This document shows positions 30,856 through 39,423 of a stretch of DNA of 64,000 nucleotides, piece after piece. Where the stretch lies: assembly GCF_004827385.1 (NCBI RefSeq), contig NZ_SRXN01000001.1:558001-622000 (forward strand), written 5' to 3'. The DNA comes from Ensifer sp. MPMI2T (GTDB lineage: Bacteria > Pseudomonadota > Alphaproteobacteria > Rhizobiales > Rhizobiaceae). How positions within the stretch are numbered: the stretch's first letter is position 1; each line of letters starts with the position of its first letter. Position numbers and translations under genes: made by a program. The notes under the pieces were generated by a model, which saw only the letters and a program-made list of their open reading frames with translations, searched no databases and was not told where the DNA came from.

Positions 30856-31515
30856 ATGAACTTCGAAGCAGCGCGCATTAAGATGGTGGACCATCAGATC
30901 CGGACCACGGATGTGACGTCCCATTCGGTGCTGTCCGCCTTCCTTTCCGTGCCTCGCGAGGAGTTCGTGCCCGCGAAATTGAAGGAACTGGCCTATATCG
31001 ATGCCGACATCGAACTCGCTGGCGGCGCCGAGCCGCGCTATCTGATGGAGCCATCGCCGCTGGCGAAGCTGTTGCAGCTTGCCGGAATTTCCAAGTCCGA
31101 CGTTGTGCTCGAGATCGGTTGCGGAACGGGCTACGCCTCGGCATTGCTATCTCTGATTGCCGACTCTGTGGTGGCACTGGAGAGCGACGAGGGGCTCGCC
31201 GCGACGGCGACGGCGACGCTCGCGCGCCTCGGCTATGACAATGTCGCAGTGGTGACCGGCAACCTTACCGAAGGCTACGCCGCGGAATCGCCCTATGACG
31301 TGATTTTCATAAACGGCTGTGTGGAAACGATTCCCGCGGACCTTTTCGGGCAACTTCGCGACGGCGGACGTCTCGTGACGGTTGAAGGATTTAGTAACGC
31401 ATCTCGTGCAAAACTTTACGTGCGCGGATTCGGCAGGGTCTCGGAACGGTCGGACTTCAACACCGCTGTCAAGCCCCTTCCTGGATTTCGCCGCGAGCGT
31501 TCTTTTGTTTTCTGA
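30856..31515 (+). CDS. Pcm-like SAM-dependent methyltransferase (divergent motifs)
   Basis: A 219-residue protein related to protein-L-isoaspartate O-methyltransferase. SAM-binding motif I is VVLEIGCGTGYASALL (84-99) and the Pcm-like N-terminal region has VPREEFVP (32-39). Two catalytic motifs differ from true Pcm: the Asp-Gly-Ser motif is replaced by GNLTEG (135-140) and the TAA/SAA motif by NGCV (153-156). A methyltransferase is certain enough, but repair of isoaspartate is doubtful; a second, more canonical pcm lies at 57463. It lies upstream of tolC, with a palindrome-rich gap between. Confidence 0.82.
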   Translation: MNFEAARIKMVDHQIRTTDVTSHSVLSAFLSVPREEFVPAKLKELAYIDADIELAGGAEPRYLMEPSPLAKLLQLAGISKSDVVLEIGCGTGYASALLSLIADSVVALESDEGLAATATATLARLGYDNVAVVTGNLTEGYAAESPYDVIFINGCVETIPADLFGQLRDGGRLVTVEGFSNASRAKLYVRGFGRVSERSDFNTAVKPLPGFRRERSFVF

Positions 31516-31526
31516 GGCACCTCATA

Positions 31527-31585
31527 TTGGTGACGCTCAGCATAGAAGTGTTGTCACCAAAATCGCAATGTTGCCAATTGGCAAC
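31527..31585. promoter_or_regulatory. Two adjacent palindromes upstream of tolC
   Basis: TTGGTGAC (31527-31534) and GTCACCAA (31553-31560) form an inverted repeat with an 18-base loop. Ten bases further, GTTGCCAATTGGCAAC (31570-31585) is a perfect 16-bp palindrome. They lie just after the Pcm-like stop and 210 bases before tolC. They could be a transcription end hairpin plus an operator for a dimeric repressor controlling the tolC efflux gene; the palindromes are seen, their roles are inferred. Confidence 0.45.
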
Positions 31586-31794
31586 GTATCTTCTGTTTCT
31601 TTTTGAAATGGCAGCCGAGAGCGTCAGTGGACAGTTGTCGCAAGACCGAATCCGGGTTTCAAAGAGCACAGGGGTAGTGATTTGCTCGCCAACGGGTGGC
31701 ACGAGCATGTCACCACAGTAGTTGTGCAGTTCGCCGGAGCGGACTTGCAGATAATTGCGGGGCGGCGCGACTGCCTCGGCTGATCGGAGGGAAG

Positions 31795-33165
31795 ATGGTG
31801 TCGATTGTCCGCAAAGCAGCCTTGTGGGCGGCTGTCTCGACCAGTGTGCTGATCGCGCCGCACGCGGCGCTCGCAGAGACGATCGCTGGCGCAATGGCGA
31901 AGGCCTATGCGAACAACCCGGATCTCAACGCCGCACGCGCTGGCCTTCGCGCTACCGACGAAGGGGTTCCGATCGCGAAGTCCGGTTTCCGGCCACAGAT
32001 CTCGGCATCGGCGACGGGTACGCTAACCCGCACTGACATCGAGAAGACTGGTACCCGCGATTTTCACAGCGGTCAGATTGGCATCAGCATTACCCAGATG
32101 ATTTTCGATGGGTTTCAGACGCTGAACAACGTCCGGGCCGCCGAATCGAATGTCTTTTCCAGCCGTGAAACGCTGAAGGCGAATGAGATCCAGATCCTTC
32201 TGGCGGCAGCGCAGGCCTATGCCAATATCGCTCGCGACCAGCAGGTCGTTTCAATTCGCAGGCAGAACCTGGCGTTCTTGAGAGAGCAGTTGAACGCCTC
32301 GCAAGCCCGGCTCGAGGTGGGTGAAGGGACGCGCACCGATGTGAGCCAGGCTGAGGCGGAGCTCGCCAACGCGCAGTCCTTGCTGGTAAGCGCGATCGCC
32401 CAGTTGAAGCAGAGCGAAGCGGTTTACGTGCAGATCGTGGGCGCGGCTCCCACTGGAATCAGGCAGCCGGCACCGGCCAGCAAGAGCATGCCGCGGTCCC
32501 TCGATCAGGCGGTGGCTACAGGCCTGCGGGAAAATCCGCAGATTCTGGCTGCGCAGTATGCTGTCGATTCGGCAGGCTTCCAGGTGAAGTCGGCTGAAGG
32601 TACGATGCTGCCCGGCGTCGTCCTTCAGGGGGCAGTCACGCGTAATACTGGAAATGCCGGTCAGGGTCTGGACGATACGACGGCGAGCATCACCGCGCGG
32701 CTGGAAGTGCCGATCTATCAGGGTGGCGCTGAATACGGCCAGATTCGTCAGGCCAAAGAGATCCTGGGCCAGCAGCGGATCCTCGTCGACTCCGCGCGTG
32801 CCTCGGTTCAGCAGACCGTCGTCTCGGCCTACGCTCAGCTTGACTCCGCGCTCGCCCGGATCACCGCAAGCCGGTCGCAGATTTCTGCCGCCAACCTTGC
32901 GCTCGAGGGCGTCATCGAAGAGCGCAAAGTCGGTCAGCGTACGACTCTCGACGTGCTCGATTCGCAGCAGGACGTTCTCGACGCGCAGGAGTCGCTCGCT
33001 GCCGCCCAGCGCGACGCCGTCGTGGCGAGCTACTCGCTGCTCGCCGCCATAGGCCGTCTGACCGTCAAGACCCAAGGCCTTGCGGTCGCCGAATATCGCT
33101 CGGAAGAGCACTACGAAGCCGTCAAGGACAAGTGGTTCGGCCTGCGGACCGTCGACGGTCGCTGA
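31795..33165 (+). CDS. tolC: TolC family outer membrane efflux protein
   Basis: A trimeric outer-membrane channel for tripartite efflux pumps and type I secretion. The 456-residue protein has a signal peptide (1-27, ending HAALA), the duplicated OEP helical repeats (the first including ANNPDLNAARAGL and DFHSGQIGISITQMIFDGF, the second VPIYQGGAEYGQIRQAK), and the coiled-coil tunnel segment VGQRTTLDVLDSQQDVLDAQ. GGAGGGAAG precedes ATG 31795. In Sinorhizobium TolC is needed for multidrug resistance and symbiosis. It is monocistronic, followed by a RIME element and popZ. Confidence 0.95.
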   Translation: MVSIVRKAALWAAVSTSVLIAPHAALAETIAGAMAKAYANNPDLNAARAGLRATDEGVPIAKSGFRPQISASATGTLTRTDIEKTGTRDFHSGQIGISITQMIFDGFQTLNNVRAAESNVFSSRETLKANEIQILLAAAQAYANIARDQQVVSIRRQNLAFLREQLNASQARLEVGEGTRTDVSQAEAELANAQSLLVSAIAQLKQSEAVYVQIVGAAPTGIRQPAPASKSMPRSLDQAVATGLRENPQILAAQYAVDSAGFQVKSAEGTMLPGVVLQGAVTRNTGNAGQGLDDTTASITARLEVPIYQGGAEYGQIRQAKEILGQQRILVDSARASVQQTVVSAYAQLDSALARITASRSQISAANLALEGVIEERKVGQRTTLDVLDSQQDVLDAQESLAAAQRDAVVASYSLLAAIGRLTVKTQGLAVAEYRSEEHYEAVKDKWFGLRTVDGR

Positions 33166-33174
33166 CCGCATAAA

Positions 33175-33272
33175 CTACAGCGCCGCGCGTCTTAGCAGAC
33201 GCGCAAAGGGCGCTGTAGCACTTTGAATCGCTGCATGTTTTATCCTTAGATCGGCTAGGATTAAGGAAACAT
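33175..33272. repeat. RIME1-like element
   Basis: In the reverse orientation to the 59051 copy: CTACAGCGCC...GGGCGCTGTAG palindrome (33175-33220), connector CACTTTGAATCGCTG, then the second palindrome GCATGTTTTATCCTTAGATC to GGATTAAGGAAACAT. It lies 10 bases after tolC. Confidence 0.8.
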
Positions 33273-33440
33273 CCAGTAGGCGGGGCAGGCGGCATCTGCC
33301 CCGAAAAACAAATCTGTGCAAGAATCCTCATGGTTGATTCGTGACGTTTGTTTCGTTCGCGAACTCACTTAAGGTCTGTTTGAAATCGGCACATGGACGC
33401 TTTTTAAGCCCGTGTTTGGCCGCACCAAACGAGGATGGAA

Positions 33441-34220
33441 ATGGCACAGCTCAATGTCGCGCGTGAACCTTCGATGGACGAGATTCTGGCGTCCATTCGC
33501 AAGATCATCGAGAACAACGAGCCCGGGCAGATAGGATCCTCTGTCCGGCAGGAATTCGAAGACGAAGCCGGCGACGAGATCGAACTGACAATCGACTCGG
33601 AAATCGAAGCGGTCGCGTTCGGCGCATCCGAAGAGCCTTCATCGAAGACTCCATCGTATGTGTCGGCGGTCGACGCAACCGGCCATGCGGCAGAATCGCA
33701 GACTTCGCCGCAGCCACCGCTTTCCCTTGCTGATGTTGCTGCAAGGGTGCGGGCCGCTTCCGAACGTCACGCCGTGAACTACGCCCCCAAGGAGCAAACC
33801 GCTCCGGCGACGCCCGTGCAGAATAGCCCGGTGATCACTTCACGGATGGCAGCGGTTTCGTCGCCAGCAAGCGCGGGCGCGGAGGAGGAAGATGAAACTC
33901 TCCGGAAAAATGCCGCGGGAAGGATATCCACGGTAGCTGAGCCTCAAGTTCCGCCGCAGCCGGCCGTTCAGGAAGCGGCCGACGCGGAAGAAACGCCGCC
34001 GGGCGCGATCGTGTCGCCGGCGGTCAGCCGCCAGGTGGCACGCTCATTCGAGGACCTGGCTCATGCAGTCGAGCAAGGTCCCAGGCGTTCCTTCGACGAG
34101 ATTGCGGAGGCGATGCTTCGGCCGATGCTGCAGGAGTGGTTGGATGACAATCTACCCACGCTGGTCGAGCGTTTGGTGCGCGAGGAAATCGAACGCGTCG
34201 CGCGCGGTCCTCGGCGCTGA
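33441..34220 (+). CDS. popZ: PopZ family polar organising protein (DUF2497)
   Basis: A pole-organising scaffold protein. The 259-residue protein has the short N-terminal helix of PopZ (REPSMDEILASIRKIIEN), a long acidic, Pro/Ala-rich disordered middle (about 35-195), and the C-terminal oligomerisation helices SFDEIAEAMLRPMLQEWLDD and LPTLVERLVREEIERVARG. GAGGATGGAA places the start at ATG 33441, with ATG 33435 as a less likely alternative. In Agrobacterium PopZ marks the growing pole. It sits next to valS, as in other Rhizobiaceae. DUF2497 and the termini are seen; polar localisation is known for the family. Confidence 0.85.
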   Translation: MAQLNVAREPSMDEILASIRKIIENNEPGQIGSSVRQEFEDEAGDEIELTIDSEIEAVAFGASEEPSSKTPSYVSAVDATGHAAESQTSPQPPLSLADVAARVRAASERHAVNYAPKEQTAPATPVQNSPVITSRMAAVSSPASAGAEEEDETLRKNAAGRISTVAEPQVPPQPAVQEAADAEETPPGAIVSPAVSRQVARSFEDLAHAVEQGPRRSFDEIAEAMLRPMLQEWLDDNLPTLVERLVREEIERVARGPRR

Positions 34221-34284
34221 CCGGCGTTTCTGCGCAAAGTCAAAGTCGCGGGCGTGGTCGCTTGCGGCTTTTTTGCCGTTTGTG

Positions 34285-34313
34285 TTGACTTGCACTGGGC
34301 CTTCCGGTTTACA
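34285..34313 (+). promoter_or_regulatory. Candidate valS promoter
   Basis: TTGACT (34285-34290) and TTTACA (34308-34313) with a 17-base spacer, 40 bases before the valS ATG. The hexamers fit a vegetative promoter moderately well. Confidence 0.4.
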
Positions 34314-34352
34314 AAAACGCTGACATCAATCTCCGAAAAAATTGGCCGAAAA

Positions 34353-37196
34353 ATGCTTGATAAGACCTACGATTCCGCAGCCGTCGACCCGCGTATTGCC
34401 AAGAAGTGGGACGAAGAAAACGCGTTTCGTGCAGGCGCCGGGGCAAAGCCTGGCGCCGAGAGCTTCTGCATTGTGATTCCGCCGCCGAATGTGACGGGCT
34501 CGTTGCATATGGGCCACGCGCTGAACAACACGCTGCAGGACATCATGGTGCGTTTCGAGCGTATGCGCGGCAAGGATGTGCTCTGGCAGCCGGGTATGGA
34601 TCACGCCGGCATCGCCACACAGATGGTCGTCGAGCGCCAGCTCGCGCAGAGAAAGCTGCCCGGCCGGCGCGAGATGGGGCGTGAGGCGTTTGTCGAAAAG
34701 GTTTGGGAGTGGAAGGCCGAATCCGGTGGTTTGATCTTTAACCAGCTGAAGCGGCTGGGGGCTTCGTGCGACTGGTCGCGGGAGCGCTTTACCATGGATG
34801 AAGGCCTGTCCGAAGCCGTCGTCGAGGTCTTCGTCAGCCTCTATAAGGAAGGCCTGATATATCGCGATAAGCGCCTCGTCAACTGGGACCCGAAGCTGCA
34901 GACGGCGATCTCCGATATCGAAGTCGAGCAGGTCGAGGTCAATGGCCATCTCTGGCATTTGCGGTATCCGCTGGAGGAGGGCGTCACCTATCAGCATCCG
35001 GTGGCCTTCGACGAAGACGGCAACGCGACGGAATGGGAGACGCGCGACTACCTCGTCGTCGCGACGACGCGTCCGGAAACCATGCTCGGCGATACCGGCG
35101 TTGCGGTCCATCCGAGTGACGTCCGCTACAAGGGTATTGTCGGCAAGCACGTGATCCTGCCGATCGTCGGGCGGCGGATTCCGATCGTTGCGGATGAATA
35201 CCCGGATCCAGCGACTGGCACCGGCGCCGTCAAGATGACGCCGGCCCACGACTTCAACGATTTCGACGTCGGCAAACGGAGAGGGCTGCGTCAGGTCAAT
35301 GTCCTGACTGCCGATGGGCGGATCACGATCAAGAACAACGAGGACTTCCTAGAAGGCCTCGATCACCCGGCCGCGCTCCACGGCGCCTGGGATCAGCTCG
35401 AAGGCAAGGACCGTTTCGAGGCCCGCAGGATGATCGTCGAGATCCTCGAAGAGGCGGGGCTCGTGGATCACATCGAACCGCACAGACACACCGTGCCGCA
35501 TGGCGACCGCGGCGGTGTGCCGATCGAGCCGCGGCTGACCGAGCAATGGTACGTCGACGCCAAGACATTGGCCAAGCCGGCGATCGCCGCGGTCAAGGAA
35601 GGCCGGACCAACTTCGTTCCGAAGAACTGGGAAAAGACCTATTTCGAATGGATGGAGAATATCCAGCCCTGGTGTATCTCGCGCCAACTCTGGTGGGGGC
35701 ATCAGATACCCGCATGGTACGGTCCCGACGGCCAGGTCTTCGTCGAGAAGACCGAGGAAGAGGCACTGCATGCCGCGATCCAGCACTATCTCGCGCATGA
35801 AGGGCCGATGAAGGCTTATGTCGAAGATCTTCTCGAAAACTTTAAGCCAGGCGAAATCCTGACGCGCGACGAAGACGTGCTCGACACCTGGTTCTCGTCT
35901 GCGCTCTGGCCGTTCTCGACACTCGGCTGGCCGAACGAGACGCCGGAACTCGAAAAATACTACCAGACCGATGTTCTGGTGACGGGTTTTGACATCATCT
36001 TCTTCTGGGTCGCCCGCATGATGATGATGGGTCTTCATTTCATGAAGGACGCCGACGGCACGCCGGTCGAGCCGTTCCACACCGTTTACGTCCACGCGCT
36101 TGTTCGCGACAAGAACGGGCAGAAGATGTCGAAGTCGAAGGGCAACGTCATCGATCCTTTGGAACTGATGGACGAATATGGCGCCGACGCGCTGCGCTTC
36201 ACCCTGGCGATCATGGCGGCGCAGGGGCGCGACGTGAAGCTCGACCCGGCCCGCATTGCCGGCTACCGCAACTTCGGCACCAAGCTCTGGAATGCGACGC
36301 GTTTCGCCGAAATGAATGGCGTGACGAACAGCGAAGGGTTCATTCCCGAAGCCACGTCGCTCACCATCAACCGCTGGATTCTGACCGAGCTTTCGCGGAC
36401 GATCCGCGACGTGACCGAGGCGATCGAAGGATACCGCTTCAATGAAGCAGCCGGCGGGCTTTATCGCTTTGTTTGGAACCAGTTCTGCGACTGGTATCTC
36501 GAGTTGCTGAAGCCCGTTTTCAACGGCGACGACCAAGAGGCCAAGCGGGAGTCGCAAGCCTGCGTCGCTTACGTGCTGGACGAGACCTACAAGCTCCTGC
36601 ATCCGTTCATGCCCTTCATGACGGAGGAGCTTTGGGAGAAGACTGCTGGTCCCGGACGCGAGCGTGATACGCTTCTGTGCCACGCGGAGTGGCCCTCGGC
36701 CTTCTATGCGGATGATGCCGCCGCGGACGAAATCAACTGGTTGATCGATCTCGTCTCGGGCATTCGCTCGGTGCGTGCGGAAATGAACGTTCCGCCGGCG
36801 GCGACGGCGCCGCTGGTGATCGTCGGCGCAAATGGACTGACGAGCGAGCGGCTCGACCGGCACGCCTCGGCGATAAAGCGCCTGGCAAGAGTGGAAAGCA
36901 TCGAGCATGCGGCAGCGGCGCCGCGCGGCAGCGCCCAGATCGTCATCGCCGAAGCGACCGCCTGCCTTCCGCTCGGCAACCTTATCGATCTTTCGGCAGA
37001 GAAAATGCGGCTGGAGAAGGCAATCGCCAAGGTTGAGGTCGAGCGCGAGAGAATTCTCGGCAAGCTCGCCAACGAGAAGTTCGTCGCCAACGCGAAGGCG
37101 GAATTGGTCGAGGCCGAGCGCGAAAGGCTCATCGAGCTGGATCTGCAAAAGGATTCGCTTGGGGTCGCGCTCAGCCGCGTGTCGGAAGCGGGTTAA
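34353..37196 (+). CDS. valS: Valyl-tRNA synthetase
   Basis: Charges tRNA-Val; class Ia. The 947-residue protein has the HIGH-type motif as HMGH (in VTGSLHMGHALN, about 50), the editing CP1 domain with TTRPETMLGDTGV, and KMSKS in NGQKMSKSKGNVIDP (about 590). It also has the anticodon-binding domain and a C-terminal coiled coil (LIDLSAEKMRLEKAIAKVEV...), which is typical of ValRS. ATG 34353 was chosen because upstream codons from 34254 encode non-family sequence. A terminator follows at 37239. Confidence 0.97.
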   Translation: MLDKTYDSAAVDPRIAKKWDEENAFRAGAGAKPGAESFCIVIPPPNVTGSLHMGHALNNTLQDIMVRFERMRGKDVLWQPGMDHAGIATQMVVERQLAQRKLPGRREMGREAFVEKVWEWKAESGGLIFNQLKRLGASCDWSRERFTMDEGLSEAVVEVFVSLYKEGLIYRDKRLVNWDPKLQTAISDIEVEQVEVNGHLWHLRYPLEEGVTYQHPVAFDEDGNATEWETRDYLVVATTRPETMLGDTGVAVHPSDVRYKGIVGKHVILPIVGRRIPIVADEYPDPATGTGAVKMTPAHDFNDFDVGKRRGLRQVNVLTADGRITIKNNEDFLEGLDHPAALHGAWDQLEGKDRFEARRMIVEILEEAGLVDHIEPHRHTVPHGDRGGVPIEPRLTEQWYVDAKTLAKPAIAAVKEGRTNFVPKNWEKTYFEWMENIQPWCISRQLWWGHQIPAWYGPDGQVFVEKTEEEALHAAIQHYLAHEGPMKAYVEDLLENFKPGEILTRDEDVLDTWFSSALWPFSTLGWPNETPELEKYYQTDVLVTGFDIIFFWVARMMMMGLHFMKDADGTPVEPFHTVYVHALVRDKNGQKMSKSKGNVIDPLELMDEYGADALRFTLAIMAAQGRDVKLDPARIAGYRNFGTKLWNATRFAEMNGVTNSEGFIPEATSLTINRWILTELSRTIRDVTEAIEGYRFNEAAGGLYRFVWNQFCDWYLELLKPVFNGDDQEAKRESQACVAYVLDETYKLLHPFMPFMTEELWEKTAGPGRERDTLLCHAEWPSAFYADDAAADEINWLIDLVSGIRSVRAEMNVPPAATAPLVIVGANGLTSERLDRHASAIKRLARVESIEHAAAAPRGSAQIVIAEATACLPLGNLIDLSAEKMRLEKAIAKVEVERERILGKLANEKFVANAKAELVEAERERLIELDLQKDSLGVALSRVSEAG

Positions 37197-37238
37197 AGCA
37201 AAGGGAAGGCGTACGCCTTTCCGTTGAAGAACAAATGC

Positions 37239-37269
37239 AATCCGCGGTAGAAGTGCCGCGGATTTTCTA
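37239..37269 (+). terminator. Terminator after valS
   Basis: AATCCGCGG (37239-37247) pairs with CCGCGGATT (37255-37263), then TTTCTATT. A second small perfect stem GGAAGGCGTACGCCTTTCC lies just upstream (37204-37222). Confidence 0.75.
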
Positions 37270-37654
37270 TTATGCAGCCGGGAACTTCGAATCAGATCTC
37301 GATCCGACGCGATCGGACACCGCAATACACGCCTTGGTTTTATTGACTGCCTGCTCAAAGATGCTTGCGTCTTAACGGCGCAAAAAGCGAAATTGTTGTT
37401 CCTCGGTCACACTTCGCCGCAGAAGTGGAATATTTTTTTCAACTATCCCGAATGCTTGGCTTTCGTTGGAAAACCGTTCCAGGATTCCGGAATTGTGTCT
37501 AGATCTTGAAATTCTTACGTAAATCTTATGGCCTATCCGCCGGCCGATCCCGCGAGTCCGCAGTTTGCCATTTCACGCAATCGTGAGGATACTCCCCGCC
37601 AAGCGCGACAGGAGCTGGATTGTCGCACACTGAAAGTGCAGGGGGAGGAGCTTA
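37270..37654. other. Long gap upstream of the fadL-like gene
   Basis: About 385 bases, AT-richer than the flanking genes between 37390 and 37530 (for example GAATATTTTTTTCAAC). It should hold the promoter of the outer-membrane porin gene; CTTGAAATTCTTACGTAAATCTTA at 37504-37528 is AT-rich but no confident -35/-10 pair is found. A short open frame starting at 37528 is not convincing. Confidence 0.35.
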
Positions 37655-38944
37655 ATGGCTCAAAGTGGAATGAAGAAGGGCATTTTGGCGGCCGTCGCCG
37701 GAATGCTCGTGGTATCGGCTGCGCACGCTGGGGGGCTTGAGCGCAGCGGATACAATATCGATCTGCTGTTCGATCCGTCGGACTATGCGGTCGAAGGAAC
37801 GGCAACCTACGTTATGCCGCAGCGTAAGCTGAAGAATGTAAGGGACAGGGATCCCGACAATACAAACCCGGCGACTGGAGAGTTTGGTGGCGGCGACTTG
37901 AGCTACCGTCCCAATACTGCAGACGATTCGGAAAGCTATTGGGCGCCCCGCATCGGCGTTAAGGCTGCATTGGGTGACAGTATTGACTGTATGGCGGACT
38001 ACTCGCAGCCTTGGGGCGCCCACACCAATCCCGGCCAGAACTGGGCCGGCGCCAACAACAACATCGAGACAAAGGTTGAAAGCGACAACTACGCCGCGAC
38101 CTGCTCCTACAAATGGGAGATGGGGCCTGGCTACGTTCGTGTGATTGGGGGTGTCTTCTACCAGGAGGTAGGGGGCTTCAAAGAGCGGCTCGTTCAGGAC
38201 TATACCTTTGCCGGGCCATTATTCTCGGATTTTTCCGGTGTTGGACGACTTGAGCTTGACGGCAGCGGATGGGGTTGGCGAACGGGTGTCGCGTATGAAA
38301 TTCCTGAATATGCGATGCGCGCAAGCCTCGTCTACAATAGTGCCGTCGATCTAGACGACCTTTCGGGTTTCATCGATTTGCGCCAAGTGGGCTTCCCCGT
38401 CATGACCCCAGCCGGTCTTGTCGTGGTCCCCGGGACTAAGTACGACGTTCATGGTTCCGCCTCTATGCCGGATTCTTTGGAGCTCAAGGTCCAGTCCGGT
38501 ATCGCTCCGGGATGGCTTGCATTCGGATCGGTGAAGTGGACAGACTGGAGCCAATTGCAGGTCCTGAAGTTTGTGCCCAATGAACCTGGCCCCGGCCGGC
38601 TTCCGACCAGCCTCGATCTCCTCTATCGCGATGGCTGGACCATCACGGGCGGTATTGGCCACAAGTTTAACGATCAGTGGAGCGGAGCAGTCAGCCTCAC
38701 CTGGGACCGCGGTACCAGCGACGGCTATGGTACGCAGACAGATACTTGGTTGGTCGGTACCGGCGTATCCTATACCCCGAACCAGAATATCGAAGTTCGC
38801 CTTGCCGGTAGTGTTGGCATCCTGACCAGCGGCAGCTCAGGACCGGTCACCTTTGATGGACAGGTGATCGGCGACGACGTGAGCTACGACTTCGACAATG
38901 ATTTCGTCGGCGCGATCTCAACATCACTAAAGGTCAAGTTCTGA
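37655..38944 (+). CDS. fadL: FadL/OmpP1/TodX family outer membrane transporter
   Basis: A 429-residue outer-membrane beta-barrel of the FadL family, which takes up long-chain fatty acids and other hydrophobic compounds. A signal peptide (1-25, ending SAAHA) is followed by ERSGYNIDLLFDPSDYAVEG. The rest alternates Gly/aromatic beta strands (WGWRTGVAYEIPEYAMRASL; LELKVQSGIAPGWLAFGSVK) and ends with Phe (STSLKVKF), the outer-membrane insertion signal. GGGGAGGAG precedes ATG 37655; Met 37670 is an alternative. In S. meliloti a FadL porin assists uptake of long-chain acyl-homoserine lactones. It has its own terminator and stands alone. Confidence 0.88.
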   Translation: MAQSGMKKGILAAVAGMLVVSAAHAGGLERSGYNIDLLFDPSDYAVEGTATYVMPQRKLKNVRDRDPDNTNPATGEFGGGDLSYRPNTADDSESYWAPRIGVKAALGDSIDCMADYSQPWGAHTNPGQNWAGANNNIETKVESDNYAATCSYKWEMGPGYVRVIGGVFYQEVGGFKERLVQDYTFAGPLFSDFSGVGRLELDGSGWGWRTGVAYEIPEYAMRASLVYNSAVDLDDLSGFIDLRQVGFPVMTPAGLVVVPGTKYDVHGSASMPDSLELKVQSGIAPGWLAFGSVKWTDWSQLQVLKFVPNEPGPGRLPTSLDLLYRDGWTITGGIGHKFNDQWSGAVSLTWDRGTSDGYGTQTDTWLVGTGVSYTPNQNIEVRLAGSVGILTSGSSGPVTFDGQVIGDDVSYDFDNDFVGAISTSLKVKF

Positions 38945-38966
38945 CCCCATTGAATAGAGCGCTCTA

Positions 38967-38994
38967 GGCCCGGTTTTTACCGGGCCTTCCTTTT
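38967..38994 (+). terminator. Terminator after the fadL-like gene
   Basis: GGCCCGGT (38967-38974) pairs with ACCGGGCC (38979-38986) across a four-T loop, followed by TTCCTTTT. Confidence 0.85.
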
Positions 38995-39423
38995 ATCGGG
39001 CGCGAGGTGTTCTCGGCTGACGGCGCCACTTTATGAGCATTCATGAATGTGACGATTCAGCAACACATTTGCTGCTATGGTTTGCTAGTATCGTGGCCGG
39101 TCAAACAATGTCCATTTCCCGCCACAAAATGAGAGCAGCGATGATAGCAGCAAATGTGCGATCGAGTGCAGTACCTGCGTTTTGAGGTGAATTGAGTTTG
39201 TGTGCTGTCATCACATCCCGTCGCAATTGGCATCAAACGCCTTGCCGATCCGTGATCGGCGTTGGGGGAGGAGATGCGCGGGAAAACTTAGCGACAGATA
39301 CGCATGGTCGTAGCCTTGCTGGGAAGCTGTGAGCACTCGAATGGCAAGCGACCGTGCATGGATTGATGTTTGCAGCGGTGGTGAGTTCGGCGTTGCCGGC
39401 TGGAACGGAAGAAATTGATTGTG
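38995..39423. promoter_or_regulatory. Long exoR upstream region with inverted repeats
   Basis: A 429-base gap with no credible gene. It holds a perfect 12-bp palindrome CATTCATGAATG (39038-39049). A perfect 15-bp inverted repeat, CACATTTGCTGCTAT (39064-39078) with ATAGCAGCAAATGTG (39144-39158), encloses 65 bases. In S. meliloti exoR transcription is under ExoS/ChvI control, so an operator region is expected here, but I do not know a ChvI site that matches these repeats. Confidence 0.5.

Noticed and set aside
35349..37358. A 669-codon minus-strand open frame opposite valS
   Set aside because: It mirrors the valS codons, has no recognised motif, no ribosome binding site, and would overlap a certain gene almost fully.
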